Shown: positions 11,488 to 22,037 of the stretch, piece by piece | Layout of the letters: each line of letters starts with the position of its first letter | Numbering within the stretch: position 1 is the first letter of the stretch | Assembly (NCBI RefSeq): GCF_905171765.1 | Contig: NC_053390.1 | Span: forward strand, 575,572,471-575,636,470 | Source of the DNA: Bufo bufo | Lineage: Eukaryota; Chordata; Amphibia; Anura; Bufonidae | DNA length: 64,000 nt | Direction: 5' to 3' | Notes under the pieces: generated by a model | Seen by the model: only the letters and a program-made list of their open reading frames with translations | The model's database searches: none | Told to the model about the DNA's origin: nothing | Made by a program: the position numbers and the translations under genes

Positions 11488-12884
11488 TCACTTTTTACTT
11501 CCAGGCCTGAAAGTAATGGAGAAATCAAAATGAGTAAAAAACAGTGCCCATCTGGCCTGACGGGGATTCACCCTCTTAGCAGACTCGAGAAACATAAGGT
11601 TCTTATGGTCAGTGACAACAGTTACACAATGCCTTGCCCCCTCCAGAAAATGCCTCCACTCCTCAAAAGCCCATTTAATGGCCAGCAACTCCCGATTCCT
11701 TATGTCGTAGTTTCTCTCGGTGGGAGAAAATTTTCTAGAAAGGAAGGCACAAGGTCTCAGGTTAGTAAGGCTAGCAGGACCTTGTGAAAGGACTGCTCCT
11801 GCGCCGTCCTCGGACGCATACACCTCCACAAAAAAAGGTCTCTCCTGATCTGGCTGGATCAGAATGGGAGCGCTACTGAATGCCTTCTTAAGGGTTTCAA
11901 ATAAAGTAATGGCCTCAGTAGACCAATCCTCCAAATCCGCCCCCTTTCTTAGTGAGGTCGGGCAACGGTTTAGCAATTACTGAAAAATTCTTAATGAATT
12001 TACGGTAATAATTGGCAAAACCTAAGAACCGCTGTAAGGCCTTTAAGGAGGAAGGCCTTACCCATTCCTTAATTGAAAAGTACCTTACCAGGATCCATCT
12101 TGAAGGCGTGAGGAGTCAGGACATGCCCTAGAAACAGTATCTCCTGTACACCAAAGACACATTTCTCTTGTTTAGCGGATAACTGATTTTCCCTCAACAC
12201 TTCCAATACTTGTCTAACATGAGACACATGAGATTTGAAATCAGGAGAAAATATCAAAATGTCGTCAAGATAGACAATGACAAATTTACCCAAGAACTCC
12301 CTAAGAATATTGTTCATAAAGTTTTGGAACACAGCCGGGGCATTGCTGAGTCCAAAAGGCATAACCTGATATTCTAAGTGTCCTGCCGGAGTATTGAACG
12401 CCGTCTTCCATTTGTTTCCCTCCTTGATTCGGATTAGATTATATGCCCCGTTCAGGTCAATTTTAGAAAACCAGTTTGCCCCCAGAACCTGGTTAAATAA
12501 ATCCGGAATCAATGGGAGAGAGTATCTATTCTGGATAGGGATCTTATTTAATTTCCGTTAATCGATACACGGCCTAAGACCACCATCCTTCTTAACAAAG
12601 AAAAACCCCGCTCCCATAGGAGAGACTGAAGGTCTAATGTGCCCCTTACCAAGGCTTTCCTTAATATAATCCTCCATGGCCTTGTGTTCGGGCTTAGAAA
12701 GAATATAAATACGCCCCTTAGGAAACCTGGCACCCTCTACTAATTCTATGGCACAATCATAAGGTCTATGGGGTGGTAGAACCTCCAGGGTAGGTGATGA
12801 GAACACATCAGAATATTCCGTAATGACTGTGGGGAATGTATCAGACTTTACTGAGACCCAGCCTGTACCACGGACAAGCACGAG
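11488..12884 (-). pseudogene. Gypsy reverse transcriptase and RNase H (decayed)
   Basis: The RT region starts near 12881 and carries the fingers motif [16 protein letters not shown], a stop at 12558-12560, then FSKIDLNGAYNLIRI and the catalytic YLDDILIFS. A frameshift near 12075 separates it from RNase H (11976-11488). RNase H shows [17 protein letters not shown], where the first catalytic residue is Tyr rather than Asp, then [14 protein letters not shown] and VVTDHKNL. A stop at 11488-11490 follows the [11 protein letters not shown] block. Sequence from about 11330 to 11487 joins RNase H to integrase in another frame. Enzyme assignment is secure; activity is excluded by the breaks. Confidence 0.92.
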
Positions 12885-14138
12885 TCACACTTGGGTCCCC
12901 ATTTCACCTACTCCCCATTGGACCAATCTATAGTGGGGTAATCGGAGCCAAGGCAACCCTAGTACCACCTCGACCGGTAAGTTCTCCAGGACTAAGGGGG
13001 AACTTTTTTCATAGTGGCACACACCCACTGTTAAAGAAATCTCTGACGAACACGACCTCACTGTACTACCTACCAGGGGAGTGGCGTCAATAGTCATGAC
13101 ATGGATAGGTGTAGGTAGAACATAAATTGGAATACTCAGTCTTGTAGCGTACTTAAAATCAATGAAACTGGCCGCTGAACCAGAGTAAATAAAGGCCTTA
13201 CCCGGCCATTTATTAACCCCCAGAGATATCGTTAGAGGTACCAAAAGCTTACATTTTGTAATATCAGGGTGTACCTGGTCTTTAGGCTGCCTTGCCTTGG
13301 GAGACTTGACGGAGAGGACCTTCTTAGGACACTGGTTGATCCAATGGTCAGGATCTCCGCAGTAAAAACACACTCCACGTCTGCGGCGCAGATTCCCTCG
13401 GGTCATCCCGACCTGCATAGGTTCTTCAGTAGAGACCTCAGCGTCGTTTCTGGGATAGGCCTCAGGCTCGATCACCATCTGAGAAGAGAACTGTCGTTCC
13501 TGTCATCTCTCTCTAACCCGTCGGTCAAGTTGGACTACAAGGGTCATCATCTCCTCTAGAGTCTCTGGAAGCTGATAACTCACTAGAAGATCCTTTAAGT
13601 TATCAGACAGACCTGACCTGAACTGACTCTTAAGGGCTGGGTCATTCCATCCTGAGGGGACACACCACCTTCTAAATTGGGTGCAATACTCCTCCGCAGG
13701 TAGATCGCCCTGAACCAGTGCCTTTAGAGCAGTCTGGGCTACCAGTGCCCTGTCTGGTTCATCATACAGGGTACCCAGGGCTTGAAAAAAAAACTCCACT
13801 GATGTTAAACAACTGGCGTCAGCTGGTAAAGAAAATGCCCAGTCCTGGGGATCACCCGGTAATCGGGAAATGACAATGCCCGCGTGTTGACTCTAGGGGC
13901 CAGAGGACACGGGGCGCAAACGGAAATAAAGATTACAATTTTCCTTAAAGGAAAGAAACTTCTTCCGGTCTCCAGAAAAGGGTTCAGGAAGCTTAATCTG
14001 GGGCTCTAATTGCGGACTGGAGGCCTGCGGAATGGAAGAACCTTGTCCTAGCTCGAAAGAACAGAGTTTCTCCCCAAGCTCCTGCACCATCTGCGTAAGG
14101 TTAGAGACATGGTCAGTCAGGGTCACCAGAGGATTCAT
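12885..14138 (-). pseudogene. Gypsy Gag and aspartic protease (decayed)
   Basis: The Gag start is taken as the ATG at 14138, about 30 bases inside the right LTR. The frame runs to 12885 with in-frame stops at 13893-13895, about 13503 and 12885-12887. Gag has a capsid-like region with FFQALGTLYDEPDRALVAQ and an intact CX2CX4HX4C zinc knuckle (CFYCGDPDHWINQC, near 13340-13380). The protease follows: the expected D-S/T-G-A site reads FIYSGSAASF, with Tyr at the catalytic Asp, and the VVLGLPWL flap-end motif is present near 12950. This order is standard for Gypsy elements. Confidence 0.88.
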
Positions 14139-14169
14139 AATACAGTGGTTTGGTTTGGGCCTGTTAATC

Positions 14170-14902
14170 TGTAACGGTCACGTACACACACACACGGGGG
14201 GGGGGGGATAGTGACCACTGCGCTCCACCCTCACCCCTGGCCCTGCCTACTTGCCTCGCAAGTCCTAATGACAGGGGACAACTGGACAGCAATCCCTAGC
14301 TTAGAATACGCACTGGGAGGACAGACAAGACAAATGACGGATAGTGAACAGACTGGGTCAATACCAAGAGAGCAACACAGTACAAAGGATAAAGCAGAGA
14401 ATAGTCAGGAGAAGCCGGGGTCAAATACCAGGAGAGTAATGAAATACCAAGAGTCCACAACGAATCGTCAGGTGGAAGCCGGGGTCAGAATACCAGGAGA
14501 GCAGCGCAGTACAGGAGGAGCAGGCAGAGGATCGTCAGGGAACAACAGGAACAGGTAAGTATGCCAGGTAACAAAAGTCGCCAAGAACCTAATTAACAGG
14601 CAACCTGTGGCCAGCAGGCTGCCTGTTAAATACTGGCCAGCTGGGGTCATGTGATGTGGCCAGCGCCACATGACCCGCACTAGGGAGTACAGCTGAGCAC
14701 CGAGTGCCCAGCTCGGTGCTCAGACCTCCCGTGGTTGCCGGGGGAACCGAGGACGCCGGTCGCGCGGAGAAGACGTGCACGGCACGGTCCGCCCCGCCCC
14801 CTATCACCAAGGAGACGAGGACGCTGTGCGCGTCCTCGCTCCTGCACAGAAACGGGATGCCGACGGCGCTGATGAGAGCGAGCGCCTCATGGTCCTGTGA
14901 TA
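14170..14902 (-). repeat. 5' LTR of the Gypsy element (right copy)
   Basis: The 733-bp LTR begins TGTAACGGTCACGTACAC and ends TGTGATA, probably a mutated form of the TGTGACA ending seen in the solo LTR. The ATGAT duplication follows at 14903. A (CA)n then G-run tract lies near the start. It would have driven the minus-strand genes. I could not identify a convincing tRNA primer site in the 30 bases before the Gag ATG. Confidence 0.88.
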
Positions 14903-14907
14903 ATGAT

Positions 14908-15444
14908 GGTGCAATAGTGCACGTTTTCTAAGGCTTGTACACAATGCGGCCTGGCAGCAGGATTCGCGTGTGGCTCAGCGGAAATTACCGGTGTTAGCAG
15001 CAGATTAATCAGGTCTCCATAAGGCGTAACACGAGGAACAACAGGGTTTTATTCAGAAATAACAGCACAAAATATGAATATAGGTTTGAGTAGGATCAGA
15101 ATCTCAGCACATCTGCTTCTGGCTTCCTTCTCTCTCAGCTCTCTCTGTACATGTGCAGTAAGTCTCCACCCTTTACTGCCTTTTCTTTTTAGTACTTTAT
15201 TAACAACATAACAGTGTGTCAGGAAACAGGCAATCACATCATGTAGTTGTTGAAATACACAGAATAATAAGCATTATTCTAACAACCGGGCTGCACCTGT
15301 ACTTTCCGGACGACACACATACACTCTGTACAAGCGCAGCAATTAGCGGTGAGCCTCACGAGGATATGTACAGACACTCTAAAACAAATATAATGAAATT
15401 AAAATCTAGATACTGTGTGCAAATAACACAACGCAAGCACATTG
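14908..15444. other. Unassigned sequence left of the hAT gene
   Basis: I see no coding sequence and no clear repeat ends. It abuts the hAT transposase where that gene loses its C-terminal half, so the boundary near 15445 is a deletion or insertion breakpoint. Confidence 0.4.
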
Positions 15445-17285
15445 TCACCCATTTAGAGGCATCCTAATAGAAATCAGGGAGCTGTGAAGTGCATGCAAAG
15501 TTTCTTGACCATTTTTGGGATATCTTGCAGATGGGTGGAAGGCTTCAGGAACCGCTTGACAACCAGACTGAACACATGCGCCATGCAGGGCGCATGGCTC
15601 AGCTCTCCTTGATGCAGCGCCGACACCATGTTCTTCCCCTTGTCGATCACCATGGTTCCAATTTTGAGTTGTCGCAGAGAAAGCCAGGATTCGATTTCTT
15701 GATGAAGGACACGGAGCAGTTCCTCCCCTGTTTGACTCCGTTCGCCCAGCCAAAGAGATGTAGAACAGCGTGCCCTGCACATGTGATATGTTCCTGCAGT
15801 GGAGATTGAGGACATGTGGAGGATGAGGAGGCAGAGGCGGACATTGTCGTAGGACCAATGGCGTGAGAACGTGGAGGCGGAAGTGGCGTCACCTGGCCAA
15901 GTTGCGTGTTTGGCTGGGCAGGAACCACATTTACCCAGTGGGCCGTAAAGGACATATATTGTCCTTGACCATAGTCACAACTCCACATGTCGGCTCTGCC
16001 GTGCACTTTGGCAGACACCGACAGGTTCAAGGATTGGACCACCTTCTGTTCTACATATTTGTGCAGGGCTGGTACTGCCTTTTTGGCAAAGAAATGACGG
16101 CTTGGGACTCTCCACCTCAGCTCGGCACAAGCAATCAGTTCTCTGAAAGTTGCAGAGTCTGCCACTTGGAAAGGAAGGGACTGCAGCACCACCAACTTGG
16201 CCAGGAGCACGTTCAGCGCCGTTGGATGAGTGCACTCATACTGTTGTCTCTTGGCAATCGCTTCGGTGATCAATTGCTGACAGAATGACTGACGAGGAGT
16301 AGGAGGGTGAGGAGCAGGAGCATCAGGACCAGTGGATGATGGGAAGGACAGACAACTCCGTTCGGCTGAGGTGATCGAGCCTTGACTGTCTGAAATCGGG
16401 TGCGTGCCACTGAGTGATGCAGCGGTTGCTGCGGCAGGCTGGACCACCATATTGGAGCCACGGTTCTCACAGGCCACTTTATGGTGATGCTGCATATGTT
16501 GACGCAGGGCCATGGTGCCAACAATGGCACCCTGGCCACGCTTCACCTTCTGCCCACAGATTCGGCGAATGGCCATGTTCACCTCCTCCGGCAGCTTAAC
16601 AAAAAACTGTCACATCGCCAAGTAGGTGATTTTACCCCTCTGCACTGACTGACTGCTACCGCCACTGCCTTCGTGAACCCCTGCACTACTACTTTCCAGA
16701 CAGGTAGGTTCCTGCGAAGCTGGAGGTCTACCCCGGGTACGTTTGGCTCCTGACCTTTTAGTGCTACCACCCTGCTGACTCCCGGCCACGCTACCGACTT
16801 GCTGGCTCCACCGCTGCCTCACGCACAAGCTGCCACCCTCTTCTCCCGATGATGATCATGCCCCTCCTCACCCGGCTCACAATTGCGATCGGCTACATCA
16901 TCATCGATTACTGTCTGCATGTCACTGATGTCCTCCTCAACGGTCTCTTAGTCAGGAGCCTGACCGCTCGCAACACCACTCCCATGCCACTCTCCTCATC
17001 ACTACTTGCCCGCCTACTGGAGGATGGGTCGGATGTCTCCTCCAGATCTTGGCTGGGCAGTAGCTGCTGACTGTCCTCTAGTAGCTCGTCCACGCTGTAT
17101 AGTGGAGCTGAGCCCACAGCATATAATACTTCTCTGGCTGAGGGAACAGAAAAGGACAGAGGCAGGTTGAGGACAGGTGAGGGCACAGGGCCTGCTTCCG
17201 GGCCATGGCAACTAAGGGTTGTGTCTGACGAACCCACAGACTCTTGGCTGGGGGTGTCTGATGTCACTTGGGATGAGTCAACCAT
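15445..17285 (-). pseudogene. hAT transposase with BED finger, 5' two-thirds, decayed
   Basis: This is a hAT-family transposase, cut off before its dimerisation domain. From 17285 a Ser/Glu-rich N-terminal leader (16908-17285) precedes a BED-type finger near 16480-16610, with RRICGQKVKRG and LRQHMQHHH; the first zinc Cys appears replaced by Arg. A stop lies near 16611. Then comes the RNase H-like fold: KVHGRADMWS, YMSFTAHWVNVV, and after a frameshift near 15690 GTMVIDKGKNMVSAL and CMAHVFSLVVKRFL. The gene ends at about 15445. Length is about half that of a full hAT transposase. The subterminal array at 17500-19330 and the inverted repeat at 19971 belong to the same element. Confidence 0.85.
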
Positions 17286-17499
17286 TCAAGAACCGCTGGG
17301 TTGCTGGTCAAGACACGACCGCTAGATGACACTGGGAGCTCAGGCCTCTCAAAATGACTCCTGCTGCCACTCCGCCTCTGCTGTGACCTCTGCCTGCCCC
17401 AGAAACATTTAGGCCTCTGTCCCCCTCTGGCCTGTCACTTCTCTGTCTGACATACTGTTATATTAAATAAGTAAATAAAAATGATTTTTTTCACTTCAC

Positions 17500-19330
17500 C
17501 ACACAACGGCTAATAAGCCCTTTTTTTCCACTAATACACGCCAAAAAAGGCTTTAGAACATATAACTGCACCGCTGAATGGCAAATAATACTTTTTTTTT
17601 GCCACTAATAAACGCCAAAAAGGGCTGTAATTTTCTCACTTCACCACACAACGGCAAATAATACTTTTTTTGCCACTAATACAAGCCAAAAAAGGCTTTA
17701 GAATATAAAACTGCACCTCTGAACGGCAAATAATATTTTTTTTTGCCACTAATAAACGCCAAAAAAGGCTTTAGAACATATAACTGCAATGCTGAATGGC
17801 AAATAATACTTTTTTTTGCCACTAATACGCGGGAGAAAAAGGCTTTAGAACATATAAGTGCACCGCTGAACGGCAAAAATTACTTTTTTTTGCCACTAAT
17901 ACACGACAAAAAGGGCTGTAATTTTCTCACTTCACCACACAACAGCTATTAAGCCCTTTTTTGGCACTAATACACACCAAAAAAGGCTTTAGAACATATA
18001 ACTGCACCGCTAAACGGCAAATAATAGTTTTATTTTGCCACTAATAAACGCCAAAAAAGGGCTGTAATTTTCTCAATTCACCACACAACGGCAAATAATA
18101 CTTTTTTGCCACTAATACATGCCAAAAAAGGCTGTAATTTTCTCACTTCACCACACAACGGCAAATAATACTTTTTTGCCACTAATACATGCCAAAAAGG
18201 GCTGTAATTTTCTCACTTTACCGCACAACGGCTAATAAACCCTTTTTCCCCACTAATACACGCCAAAAAAGGCTTTAGAACATATAACTGCACCGCTGAA
18301 CGGCAAATAATACTTTTTTTTGCCACTAATACATGCCAAAAAGGGCTGTAATTTTTTCACTTCACCACACAACGGCAAATAATTCTTTTTTTACCACTAA
18401 TACAAGCCAAAAAAGGCTTTAGAATATAAAACTGCACCGCTGAACGGCAAATAATATATTTTTTTGACACTAATATACTCCAAAAAAGGCTTTAGAACAT
18501 ATATGTCACGAGGGTGTCAAGAGCCACGCCTGACTCCGTTATACCCGGGGTCAGGAAGTCACAGCGGGTGGCTGCGCGCTCTATGTCTAAAGACAGTGCT
18601 GTTTATTAATGGTAGCTTTCTGGGTTTGCCTTGCAATCCTTTCTGGCTCACTCAGGGATCCGTAGCTTCTCCTCCTCAGCTGTTTCTTGTCCAGCACTTC
18701 CAACCTCCTTATATTCCCCTCTCCTACTTCTCTGGTTGCCAGATATAGAGCTTCCTGCCTGGACTTCTATACTGACCCACTGGAGCTGTGTTGCTGTGTT
18801 CCCTGGTTGTTGTTCCAGAACGTTACCCTCCGGATCCCTGTTGGGCCTTGGTGGTCTGCTGTTGTCGCCCACCTGGGATTATATGTTTGTCTGTATTGTC
18901 TGTCCTCTTCTTGGTGTTTTCCTCTTAGTGTCAGTGGTGCGGACTAGTGATCCCACCGCCCCGTTCACTACATAGGGCTCATCTTAGGGAAAGCCAGGGT
19001 TTAGGCACGTGATCGGCGTACGGGTGAGGAACCCGTCTAGGGACGTCAGGGTAGTCAGGTGCCAGCCGCAAGGTGAGTCAGGGGTCACCATCTTTCCCTC
19101 TCCCTTGGACAGGGCCTTCCCATTTCCCTCCCTTTGCGTGACGCCGGTCATTACAATATAACTGCACCGCTGAACGGCAAATAATACTTTTTTTTGCCAC
19201 TAATACACAAAAAAAAAGGCTTTAGAACATATAACTGCACCGCTGAACGGCAAATAATACTTTTTTTTGCCACTGATACACAAAAAAAAAAAGGCTTTAG
19301 AACATATAACTGCACCGCACAAGGGCTAAT
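17500..19330. repeat. Subterminal tandem array of a hAT element, interrupted by a solo LTR
   Basis: Repeats of about 75-85 bp share GGCAAATAATACTTTTTTT, GCCACTAATACACGCC, AAAAAAGGCTTTAGAACATA and TAACTGCACCGCTGAACG. Some units swap the second half for a GGGCTGTAATTTTCTCACTT form. Roughly a dozen units lie left of the solo LTR (18504-19155) and two or three right of it. The array sits between the hAT transposase and its 5' inverted repeat, where hAT transposases often have repeated binding motifs; that role is inferred. Short open frames inside it are artefacts. Confidence 0.85.
18504..19155 (+). repeat. Solo LTR (652 bp), second LTR family
   Basis: It starts TGTCACGAGGGTGTCAAG and ends GCCGGTCATTACA, flanked by ATATA at 18499-18503 and 19156-19160. 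A second copy in the opposite orientation lies at 28324-28973 with its own duplication. Both are solo and carry no internal genes. It landed in the hAT subterminal array. Confidence 0.92.
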
Positions 19331-19971
19331 AAGACATATAAATATTTCCTAGTAATACACCCTGTTAATGGCTGTATCACACAGCACTTGCTCCCAATAA
19401 AGAGAACGGTTTTCTGGAATTACAGAGGTATAATCTATTGCAAACCTGAAAGCAGCAGTATAATGGCAATTTGGATCCCCAGTCAGTGCATCAAGGTGTA
19501 ATAGGATTGTTCCTATTACCCAGGCTGTACACTCCCCTATTGAACCCTGTTCTGCTTCAATAATGTGGAATAATTCCTCCCTATCCTTTCCCTACACTTC
19601 TAATGCTCTTTCCCTGAACTTCTATTCAGCAAAATAAAAGTCTTTCCTAGCACTTTCCCTAGCGCCTGCTAACGTCTCTCCCTGCACTAAGTATACTGGA
19701 AAATGGCTGAATCCAAGATGGCTGAGGCTATTCATAAAGCTGTGACATCACAAGGCTGGCTGGCTGCTGATTGGCTGCATGCATGGCATTGTGGGTGATC
19801 CCTCGTTTCCAGAGTTCTTTGCTCCATGTCCTAAAACGTGCAACAGCCATTTTAGGAAAAAATGTGATTCGTTACCATGAAGCGTCAGGAAATTCGGATT
19901 CGGTGCAAATCAAATTTTTCCTGAAATTTGGATTGAATTACACTTCGTCAACTTAAATTCGCTCATCTCTA
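19331..19971 (-). mobile_element. 5' terminal region of the hAT element
   Basis: This non-coding leader runs from the tandem array to the inverted repeat, which on the minus strand begins TAGAGATGAGCGAATTTAAG at 19971. The AAGATGGCTGAGGC and GACATCACAAGGCTGG block sits inside. The opposite end of the element is missing because the transposase is truncated at 15445. Confidence 0.7.
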
Positions 19972-19991
19972 CTGAGAAGTACAGGAAGATA

Positions 19992-21519
19992 CAGTCGGCG
20001 AAAATAAGCATTTGATCCACTGGCGATTTTTAGGTTTTCCAACCTACAAAGAATGGAGAGGTATGTAATTTCCATCGTATGTACACTTTAACTGTGAGAG
20101 ACAGAATCTAAAAAAAAATCCAGAAAATCACATTGTATGATTTTTGAATAATTATTTTGCATTTTATTGCATCAAATAAGTATTTGGTCACCTACCAACC
20201 AGCAAGACTTCTCGGTTTTTTCTTTAAGAAGCCCTCCCACTCTACAATCATTGCCTGTATTAATTGCTCCTTTTTGAACTTGTCACCTGTATAAAAGACA
20301 CCTGTCCACACACTCAATCAATCACACTCCAACCTGTCCACCATGGTCAGGACCAAAGAGCTGTCTAAGGACACCAGGGACAAAATTGTAGACTTGCACA
20401 AGACTGGGATGGGCTACAGGACAATAGGCAAGCAGCTTGGTAAGAAGGCAACAACTATTGGCACAATTATTAGAAAATGGAAGAAACACAAGATGACTGT
20501 CAATCTTCCTCGGTCTGGGGCACCATGCAAGATCTTGAATCGTGGGGTAAGGATGATTCTGAGAAAGGTCAGGAATCAGCCCAGAACTACATAGGAGGAC
20601 CTGGTCAATGACCTGAAGAAATCTGGGACCACAATCTCAAAGATTACCGTTAGTAACACACTATGTCGTCATGGATTAAAACCCTGCAAGTCCCCCTGCT
20701 CACAACTGAACATGTCCAGGCCAGTTTAAAGTTCACCAATGACCATCTGGATGATCCAGAGGAGGCATGGAAGAAGGTCATGGGATCAGATGAGACCAAA
20801 ATAGAACTTTTTTGGTATCAACTCCACACGCTGTGTTTGGAGGAAGGAGAAGGATGAGAACAACCCCAAGAACACCGTCCCAACCGTAAAGCATGGGGGT
20901 GGAAACATCATGCTTTTGTGCAAAGGGGACAAGACGACTGCACCGTATTGAAGGGAGGATGGATGGGGCCATGTATCGCAAGATTATGGCCAACAATCTC
21001 CTTCCCTCAGTAAGAGCATTAACGATGCTGGGTCTTTCAGCAAGACAATGACCTGAAAGACACAGCCAGGGTAGCTAAGGAGTGGCTCCATGAGAGCCGA
21101 AATCTCGCGATGCGCGAGCTAGCGCATGCGTAGTTCGTTCCCTTTGCTGATGCCAGCACAGGGAATGAACATGATGCCGACACTGCGCATGCGCTAGCTC
21201 GCGCATCGCAAGATTTCGGCGCTCCAGCTCTGTGACGTCAGCCAGCAAGGAGGAGATTCGGAGGACGCAGGACTGGGTATTGCAGATGTGCTAGCGGCCA
21301 TCTAGCAGCCCATGTCCTCAGCTCTATACACTAAATCCAGGTGACAGGTTTCCTTTAATTATTTAAAAGTCATAGAATGTGATTTTCAGTATTTTTTTAT
21401 TTTATTCTTTCTCTCACAGTTGAAGTGTACCTACAATAAAAATTACAGGCCTCTCCATTCTTTGTAGGTAGGAGAACTTGCAAAATCGCCAGTGTATTAA
21501 ATATTTATTTTCCCCACTG
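19992..21519 (+). mobile_element. Tc1-like transposon, near full length, interrupted (pseudogene)
   Basis: It is flanked by TA (19990-19991 and 21520-21521), with ends CAGTCGGCGAAAATAAGCAT and the complement of TTATTTTCCCCACTG. The transposase starts at the ATG at 20343 ([20 protein letters not shown]). Two helix-turn-helix regions follow, with a GRPR-like [11 protein letters not shown] linker. A stop at 20592-20594 and a frameshift near 20690 break it. The first catalytic block reads [11 protein letters not shown] (Gly for Trp), then [10 protein letters not shown]. The gene ends near 21080 at an unrelated insertion, so the last catalytic residue region is lost. Confidence 0.9.
21085..21357. 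mobile_element. Insertion in Tc1 with a long hairpin
   Basis: It interrupts the Tc1 transposase. A strong inverted repeat pairs GCCGAAATCTCGCGATGCGC (about 21099) with its complement ending at about 21220, enclosing a GCGCATGCGC-type CpG-rich core. The right boundary looks like TGACAGGTTTCCTTTAA, resembling ends of other amphibian TTAA repeats. The left boundary is unclear. It is non-coding. Confidence 0.5.
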
Positions 21520-21613
21520 TATTTATCCATCATGCAATACCATCAGAGAGCTGTCTGGCTCAAAATGTATTGAGGAGCAGGACAACAACCCCAAATACAG
21601 CCAATGTCATTAA

Positions 21614-22037
21614 ATGGATTCTGTCACCTCGTATAACACAAATTCAGATTTTAAACCAGTCATGCTCCACAGCTTACCTTGAATCGGCTGTGCTGTTTTT
21701 TATTGTAATCCGTCCAGCAGTTTTGCAGAAAAACGACTTTTATAAAACCCTGAAGGTGCCCAAAGGGGCGTTATGTTCCCCTTTGTGTGCCCAGTAACGC
21801 CCCTCTTACAGTGCCCAAAACGCCTTCCTCCAGAATCCCTAACCGCCCACAGCGTCTCATCCCTCTCCTCCCCCTCCCTGACGGCCGAGCGAAGTCTCGC
21901 GCAGAGGCAGTACCCACTGAGGGCTGCGCCAGTGCGATTTGCTGGAGACTGAGGGCAGGAGCTTCATCGTCGTCACTGGGCATGCGCCGAGCCCTGTGAT
22001 GTCCGATGCTCGCGCGAGACTTCCGATGCTCGCACGG
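21614..22037. repeat. Half of the TTAA fold-back element seen at 42097-42857
   Basis: From TTAA at 21610-21613 it follows the left arm of the fold-back at 42097: GGATTCTGTCACCTC, ACACAAATTCAGATTTTAAA, then the GTGCGATTTGCTGGAG region. It diverges near the palindrome centre and joins other TTAA-element sequence at about 22038. The right arm is absent. The copy looks chimeric with its neighbour. Confidence 0.75.

Larger units (their letters stand above)
9229..14902 (-). mobile_element. Ty3/Gypsy LTR retrotransposon, complete in layout, coding sequence dead
   Basis: The element lies between LTRs at 9229-about 9920 and 14170-14902 and is flanked by a perfect ATGAT duplication (9224-9228 and 14903-14907). 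On the minus strand the order is Gag with zinc knuckle, protease, reverse transcriptase, RNase H, integrase, which is the Ty3/Gypsy order. The coding region is about 3.9 kb. Gag through RT sits in one frame broken by in-frame stops; frameshifts separate RT from RNase H and split the integrase. Protease, RNase H and integrase each carry a change at an expected catalytic Asp, so the copy cannot move by itself. A solo LTR of the family is at 3007-3698. Confidence 0.93.
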
